Below, one piece after another: positions 24,101 to 33,100 of a DNA stretch of 64,000 nt. The notes beneath the pieces are model-generated. The model saw only the letters and a program-made list of their open reading frames with translations, did no database searches and had not been told where the DNA came from. Position numbers and translations under genes: made by a program. How positions within the stretch are numbered: position 1 is the stretch's first letter; each line of letters opens with the position of its first letter. Origin of the DNA: Kordia sp. TARA_039_SRF (GTDB taxonomy: Bacteria; Bacteroidota; Bacteroidia; Flavobacteriales; Flavobacteriaceae); NCBI GenBank assembly GCA_006383075.2, contig SMNH02000003.1:302496-366495 (forward strand), written 5' to 3'.

Positions 24101-27100
24101 GTTGCGTATTTCGTTTCCAATAAGAAAGAAGTAATTTCTGAGATAAGAACATTTTTGTCAAGTTCTTTACCAATATATATGATTCCTAGCGGATATATTC
24201 AATTGGATAAAATGCCGCTAACAGTCAACGGAAAAGTTGACAGAGCTGCACTGTCAAGTATCGATACAGAAAAACACATCATTAAAGATCAATATGAAGC
24301 TCCAATTACAGAAAGACAACAAGTACTTTGTAGTGTTTGGGGAAATGTATTAAAGCGTACTCCAGTTGGTCTAAAAGACAATTTTTACAATTTGGGAGGA
24401 GATTCTATCAAATGTATACAAATTGTAGCACGACTCAAGCAAGAAGGATATAGCTTAAAAGTAGAAGAGATTTTAAGATATCCGGTATTGGGAGAATTAG
24501 TGCAGTATATGAAACACAATCAAACTGCTATTGATCAAGCAGAAGTAACGGGAGATGTACTCTTAACTCCAATTCAACATTACTTCTTCGAAAACGCAAA
24601 CATAAAAAACAAGAATCATTACAATCAATCTATGTTCTTAAAAATCACAAAGAATATAGACCATGAGATTCTTAAAAAATGTCTACACAAGCTGGCTATC
24701 CATCATGATGCGCTGCGAATGACTTTTGATAAGGTTAACGAAGTGTGGATGCAAACAAATCTACCAGAGTCCGAAACTACATTCGACGTTAGCTATCATG
24801 ACATAACCGAGGTTGAAAATCCTGAAAAGGAAATGCAAAAAATAGGAAGCGAAACGCAAAAATCATTCAACATTGAGAATGGTAGTCTTTGTAAAGCTGT
24901 ACACTTCAAATTAAAGGATGAAGATATGTTATTTGTAACCATTCATCACTTAGTTGTGGATGGTGTATCATGGAGAATTTTCATGGAAGATTTAAGCACA
25001 CTTTACGAACAGTTCTCAGAGAATAAAACAATCAAGTTACCTTCTAAAACGCATAGTTATCAACATTGGGCAGCTATTCAAAAGCAAGTTGCTACTAGCA
25101 AAGTAGTACAAGAAGAAACTTCTTACTGGGATAGTATTTGTAGTAAAAATGTACATCCAATCCCGTATGACAAACAACCAAAAATCAAATTATTTACTTT
25201 AAACGGTTCTACTTCTTTCGGTTTAAGTAAAGAGGTTACTGAACTTTTACAAACCAAAGTACATAATGCATATATTACGGAAATCAATGACATCTTAATT
25301 GCTTGTTTAGGACTAGCAATCAAGGATGTGTTTGGAACTACTGAAACCTTGCTGCAAATGGAAGGACATGGTAGAGAAGCCATTGCTGAAGATTTGGATA
25401 TCGGTAGAACTATAGGTTGGTTTACCTCTATTTTTCCGTTTGTATTAAATCATACCTATGAAGATCACTTAGAAGTATTGGTAAAAGTCAAAACAGACTT
25501 GCGTAAAATTCCTAATAAAGGAATTGGGTATGGAATGTTAAGACATCTAAATAACAATGAAGAGCTTACATATATTCCTGGAGCAATATTTAACTACTTA
25601 GGTGATTTTGGAAGTAAAGCAGGAAACAAAGAAACTTCAATTTTCGAATACGCTTCTCAAAGATTAGGAGAAGATGTAAGCAAGAAAAACGGTTACGACT
25701 GTCCGTTAATTGTTACTGGAATGATGAGTTATAACGAACTTAGTATCGACATTACGTATGCAAAAGACTACTATGAGGTCGATACAATGCGAAAATTAGC
25801 AGCGCGTTATCAGCATCATCTTGAAGCATTAATTCTTGAACTATCAAGTATTGAAACAAGGCAGCTAACGCCTTCTGATGTAACTTTTCCAAGACTTACG
25901 AGTAGAGAATTAAAAACACTAAATACAAATAACAATGTAGAAGACGTCTATGAACTATCGCCTTTACAACAAGGAATATTTTACCAATGGTTATCGGATA
26001 AAGAATCGTTAGCATATCTGGAACAGGTTTCTTATCGATTAGAATCTAAAAACCTAAGTATTGAAAATGTTCAAAAAGCATACAATCAATTAATAAATAG
26101 ATATGCAATTTTAAGAACAAGATTCACCAATGATTATGGAGGTGTTTCTTTACAAATAGTATACAAATCGATTGTAGGAAATTTTGAATATCAATCTATT
26201 GACGCTTTAACCATAAATGATACTGAGGCATATATAGAAAATATAAAGTTGGAAGAATTGAGAAAAGGATTCAATCTTGAAAAAGACTTCTCTCAAATGC
26301 GCTTAAAAGTTGTAGAATTACCAAACAATGAATATGAATTTATATGGAATTTCCATCATATTCTTATGGACGGATGGTGTATTAGTATTTTGGTAAATGA
26401 TTTCTATAAATTGCTTTTAAATATTGAATCTACAAATGCAACAGCACTTCCAACACCAAAACCTTATTCAGATTATTTAAGTTGGTTAACAAATATAGAT
26501 AAGGAAAAGTCGCTATTATACTGGAATAACTATCTAAATGGGTACAATAGTTTAGCAACCATTCCTTATAAAAAGAATGGTTTAAAGCAAAATTCAGAAA
26601 AGTTTTCTAGAAAAGAAATGCATATTACAGGAGCATTACTAGAAAAGATTAACAAAATATGTCTTGCTCAAAACATTACTCGAAATACATTCATGCAAGT
26701 AGTTTGGGGATATTTATTATCAAGATACAATGATGTGCAAGATGTTGTATTTGGAGTAGTAGTATCTGGTAGACCTGGCGAACTGGAAGGAGTTGAAGAA
26801 ATGGTTGGACTATTTATCAACACGATACCGGTAAGAATGTCTTATACGCAAGAAGATACACCAACTTCTATTTTACAAAAAATGCATCAAAGTGATATCA
26901 ATAGTAAGCCATATCACTATTTGAATCTTTCAGAAGTTCAGGCAGAAAGTAATCTTGGAACAGATTTACTAGATCATATCATGGTATTTGAAAATTATCC
27001 TGTTCAAGAACTCATTAAAGAAGATATTGAAAGTCACAACAAACAAGAATTGGCAATTGCAGCGGTTGATGTAATTGAACAAACAAATTATGACTTAGAT

Positions 27101-30100
27101 TTGACCATTGAATTGTCTGAAAACTCATTAACAGTACAATTTAACTACAATGAGCATGTATATGAATCTTCTGGTGTAGAATTAATAAGTACGCATTTAC
27201 TAAATGTAATTGATAGATTTGCTACAGAAGATACAAAACCACTAGCTAATTTTGACTTTTTATCTGAGGTAGAGAAAAACGAACTATTGATTGCATATAA
27301 CGATAATGCAACAATTTACCCGTCAAATGAAACGATTTTAGACGTATTTGAACAACGAGTAATCGAAAACCCAGAAGAAATTGCTGTAGTTTTTGAAGAT
27401 GTCAAACTTTCTTTTAAAGAATTAGACATACTTTCCAATCAATTAGCACATTACCTAAAGGCAAACTACTCTTTAGAAACAGGAAGCCATGTAGGGATAA
27501 AACTTGATAGAAGTGAATGGGTAATCGTAAGTATTTTTGCAATTCTAAAAACAGGAAGCACATACATTCCAATTGATACTGCGTATCCTGAAGATCGTAT
27601 ATCATTCATAGAAGAAGACAGCCAATGTAGTGTGTGTATTGATGCTGAATTTTTACAAGAGTTCAATAAAAATCAATCAAAATGTAGCAAGGAAAAACTG
27701 GTAATACAACTATCTTCGGAAGCTTTAGCTTACATTATTTACACATCCGGATCAACAGGGTATCCAAAAGGAGTTTTAGTAACGCATGCTTCGGTTGTTA
27801 ACATATACTACGGATGGAAAGCAGCATACCGTCTAGATGATTTTAAAGTAACCTTATTGCAATTAGCAAGCTTCTCCTTTGATATGTCGGTGGCTGATTT
27901 GTGTAGATCTATTCTAACGGGAGGAACCATGGTAATTTGTGGGAACGATATGAAGTTGGATACAACGTCTATGTGTAATTTAATCACAGAGAATCAAGTA
28001 AGTGTATTTGAAGGAACACCTTCATTTGTAATGCCGTTGATGCGTCATATTCACAAACAGAAGATTGATGTTAGCTTCTTAAAAATGATCATTTTAGGAG
28101 CTGAAAGTCTTAATTTAAATGACTTTGAATTCTTACTTCTAGAATTTGGTCACAATAGCCGTGTTATCAACAGCTATGGAGTTACGGAAGCAACAATTGA
28201 TAGTACGTATTATGAATGCGAAGTAGACACCCATCACGAGTTGAGTACAACTGTACCAATCGGAATTCCTTTCCCGAACGTACAATTATATGTCTTAGAT
28301 GCCAACAAGCAACTCGTGCCTAAAGGAATTGCGGGTGAATTGTATATAGGTGGAGAAGGAGTTGCTAAAGGATATTTAAACAGACCAGAATTAACAGCAC
28401 AAAAATTCATAGCCAATCCGTTTAATAAAGAAGGATTACTTTATAAAACCGGAGATATGGCAAGATGGTTACTTAACGGAACACTAGAATTTTTAGGGAG
28501 AAGTGACGATCAGGTAAAAATTAGAGGATATCGAATTGAATTAGGTGAAATAGAGTATCAAATACAACAATTCACAACTGTAGAAGATATCATAGTACTT
28601 GCAAAACAAGGCGCACAGGAATATAAAGAATTAGTGGCATACTTTACAGCTACTGAAAAGATAGAATCTAAAGAATTGAGAGCATATCTGTTAGAAAAAC
28701 TTCCATCATACATGCTTCCAAGCTACTATATTCAACTAGATAAAATGCCGTTATCTCCAAACGGAAAAGTTGATAAAAAAGCACTTCCTGAAGTACTAGA
28801 AGAGAACTTACAGCAAGAAAACTTCATTGCACCTAGAACTCCAGAGGAAAAAGCATTGGTTAGTGTTTGGAATGCAGTCTTAAAATTTGAAAACATAAGT
28901 GTAAAAGATAGTTTTTACAATTTAGGAGGAGATTCTATAAAATCAATTCAAGTAGTAGCAAGACTAAAACAATTAGGATATAGCTTGAAAGTAGAACAAA
29001 TTCTTAAAAATCCTGTGCTGGAAGACTTAGCAAATTTTGTGACGAAAAATACACGAATTATAGATCAATCGCCAGTTTCAGGAGAAGTATTACTTACGCC
29101 AATACAACACTATTTCTTTACAGACGAAAGCATCGTAGTAAAACATCATCACAACTTACCAGTATTGCTAAAAAGTAGTGTGGAACTCGATGCTAAAGTC
29201 TTAGAACGTTGTATTCAAAAATTAATCATGCATCACGATGCTCTACGTATGGTATACAGTAATGAAGATGGAATTTGGAAACAATACAACAAAGGTATTT
29301 CAGGCAAGCATTATACAATACAATATCACGATTTAAGGAACGTACCTAATGAATTAGAAAAATTAGACAAACTAGGAAATGATATTCAATCGGGAATAGA
29401 TATTGTCAACGGACCATTATTGCATGTTGGACATTTTAAATTATCCGATGGAGATCGTTTGGCATTAATAGTACACCATTTAGTTGTTGATGGGATTTCA
29501 TGGAGAATTTTATTGGAAGACCTTACGGGATTATATGAAGCAGAAATCAATCAAACAAAGTTTGAATTAATGCTAAAAACAGATTCTTTCCAAAGTTGGG
29601 CATTAGCACAAAAAGAATATGCACATGGAAAATCTATTGAAAAAGAATATTCGTATTGGGAAGAATTATGCCGTCAAACCATACCAATGTTGCCTGTAGA
29701 TAAAGAAGCATCAACAAATGGAATTTATCATCACAATCAAGAAAAAGTACTGATTTTAGATAAAAAAATCACAGAAAAGCTACAAACAAAAGCACATAAA
29801 GTATACAAGACAGAAGCAAATGATATACTTCTTACAGGACTTAGTTTGGCTATTAGAGATACATTCCAAACGAATCAATGTGTCATAAAATTAGAAGGGC
29901 ATGGAAGAGAAGACATCATAGATGATATTGATATTAGCAAAACTGTCGGTTGGTTTAGTTCTGAATATCCAGTAGTACTTGATGTTGCGAATGTTGAAGA
30001 AAACATAAAAGCATTGGTACGCATCAAAGAAAATCTTAGAAAAATTCCAAACAAGGGAATTGGCTATGGAATGTTGCGCTATTTGAGAGATGACTTTGAA

Positions 30101-33100
30101 GGGAAATTACATCCAAGTATTATTTTCAATTATTTAGGAGATTTCGGAAGTAATGCCGGTGGAACTGCAACTCAAGAAGGAAATCAACCAATATTTGATT
30201 ACGCTTCAGAGAGTTTTGGCTCAGATACAGATGCTAAAAATGGACAAGAAGAATTGATAGACATCTACGGCGTTTTAGCATCTAATCAATTGAGTATTAA
30301 TTTACGTTATTCAGATAAAGTGTTCAATGAAGAAACAATGAATCTGCTTACGGCGAATTACGAAAAATACTTGATAGCAATTATAGAAGAACTTGCAGCA
30401 AGTGAAACAGAGCACATTACGCCATCCGATTTAACATTTAATGAGCTTACTTTAGAAGGATTGGCATCTATCAATAAAGACAACAACATTGAAGATATTT
30501 ATCAACTATCTCCATTACAACATGGAATGTTCTATAACTGGTCTTTAGATCCTAGCTCAAACGCCTATTTTGAGCAAATATCATACAAGCTAACTACTTC
30601 GGAGTTACGAATGGAAGATATTAAGAAAGCATACGATTTATTAATACAAAGACATACAATTTTAAGAACTGGATTTACGAATGAGTATGCAAATATGATA
30701 TTGCAAATTGTTTACAAATCAGTTCCAGACAGCTTTAGTTACGAAATAGTTCCGGAAGATGTAGATGTAAAAGAATATATCAAGCAGCAAAAACAAGCAG
30801 ATATTTCCAAAGGGTTTAATTTGTATGATAAAGTACAAATGCGCTTAAAAGTACTTGTTTTAAGCGAAAACAACTATGAATTTATTTGGAGTCACCACCA
30901 TATTCTTATGGATGGTTGGTGTATGAGTATTTTGATTAATGACTTCTATTTAATTTTAAATGAAGTTTGTACAGGATCGTCATCTAAATTACCTGCGCCG
31001 GTTCCATATGCTAATTATATTGATTGGATCAATAAAATTGAAGAAGACGAATCGTTGCGTTTTTGGAAAAAATATTTAAAAGGCTACGAAAATATAGCAG
31101 AAGTACCATTCCAAATTAAAGAAGTAGCTCCGACTTACAAACGAACCCACGAAAAATTAAAAGTCGATAATACAACATTCAAGAAAATTCAATCCATTTG
31201 TGCCAAATTAAACATTACACAAAACACTTTCATACAAACGGTTTGGGGTTGTTTAGTTGCCAAGTATAACAACACATCAGATGCCATTTTTGGAGCCGTA
31301 GTTTCTGGAAGACCTGCAGATTTGGTAGGTATAGAAGAAATGGTTGGACTCTTCATCAATACAATTCCAGTCCGTATCAAATACAACGAAAATGAAACTC
31401 CAGAATCATTACTAAGAAGAAGTCATAAAGAGTTTATCGATTGCAATCAGCACCACTACATAAACCTATCTGAAGTACAGGCGCAAAGTGAATTTGGAAT
31501 GGATTTAATTGATCATGTGATGATCTTTGAAAACTACCCTATTCAGGAAGTTATTGAAGAAGACATCAACTCCAATAAAAATGAAAGTTCTGTAGGATTA
31601 GCTATTGAATCTGTAAATATATTCGATCAAATAAACTATGACTTTAGTATTGTGGTTCATCCTGAAGAAGACAGATTAGAAATTTGCTTCGACTACAATG
31701 CCAATATGTACGATAGTAAGGGAATTAAAGAATTGGCAACACATTACAATCAATTATTACAACATTTCTGTGATTCTCCAAGAGAAAAAATTGATCAATT
31801 CACCTATGTTTCTGAGGAAGAAAAGTATGAACTACTCAACGTTTTCAACGGACCAAAAGTGCCGCTTGTTGAGAATGAAACATTCATGGATTTGTTTGTA
31901 CATCATGTAGCGGAAAATGGAAAAAATGTAGCTTTATATACAAATGACAAGACATTTACGTATGAAGAAATTCATAAAACTTCAGATAAGTTTGCAGTAT
32001 TTATCAAAGAACACTTCAATCTTCCAAAACAAGCAATTGTAGGGATTAACTTGACTAGAAGTGAATGGTCGTTAATAAGCGTTTTAGCAATATTTAAAAC
32101 AGGAGCTGCCTTTTTACCAATCGATCCAGAATATCCGAAAGAACGTATTGAATATTTACTAAATGATAGCAAATGTAGATACGTAATTACCGAAGAACTC
32201 ATCAAAGAATTCATGACCAAGAAAGACAAATATGCTGGTTCATCGTGTAAAGAAGAAATTAAAGGAAATCATTTAGCGTATGTTATTTATACATCTGGCT
32301 CCACGGGAATGCCTAAAGGAGTTATGATAGAACATGATGGAATGCTAAATCATATGCATGCCATGGTATCTTCATTAGAATTGGATGCCAATAGTATCAT
32401 TGTACAAAATGCACCAAGTACTTTCGATATATCCATTTGGCAATTGCTAAATAGCTTAATTGTAGGGGGCGCAACGAGTATTTATGAAAAAGCGACACTA
32501 CTCAATCCTCAACGGTTTTTAGAAAGAGTACAACGTGAAAAAGTAACCATACTACAAGTTGTTCCGAGTTATTTAAAACCGTTATTACAAATTGAAAAAG
32601 ATTTACAACAAAGCTACCTTTCAAATGTAAAATATCTATTAGTTACGGGAGAAGCGGTAAGTAAAGAACTTATCAAAGAATGGTTTAATAGATATCCGAG
32701 CATCAAAGTTGTAAATGCTTACGGACCAGCGGAAGCTTCAGATGATGTTACGTTACACTTCATGGATAAAGTTCCAGAATCTTCAAATATTCCTATCGGA
32801 AAACCGATTCAAAACATGTCTATATTCATATTAGATGAAAACTTACAATTATGTGGTAAAAATATCATCGGAGAAATATGTGTAGCAGGAATTGGATTGG
32901 GAAGAGGATACTTACACAGAGAGGAATTAACTAGGGAAAAGTTTGTAAAAAACCCATTCAATAAAAATGAATATCTATACAGAACAGGTGATTTAGGAAG
33001 ATGGCTGCCAAATGGTACATTAGAATTTTATGGGCGAATAGATGATCAGGTTAAAATTCATGGTTTCCGTGTAGAATTAGGTGAAATTGAATACCAGTTA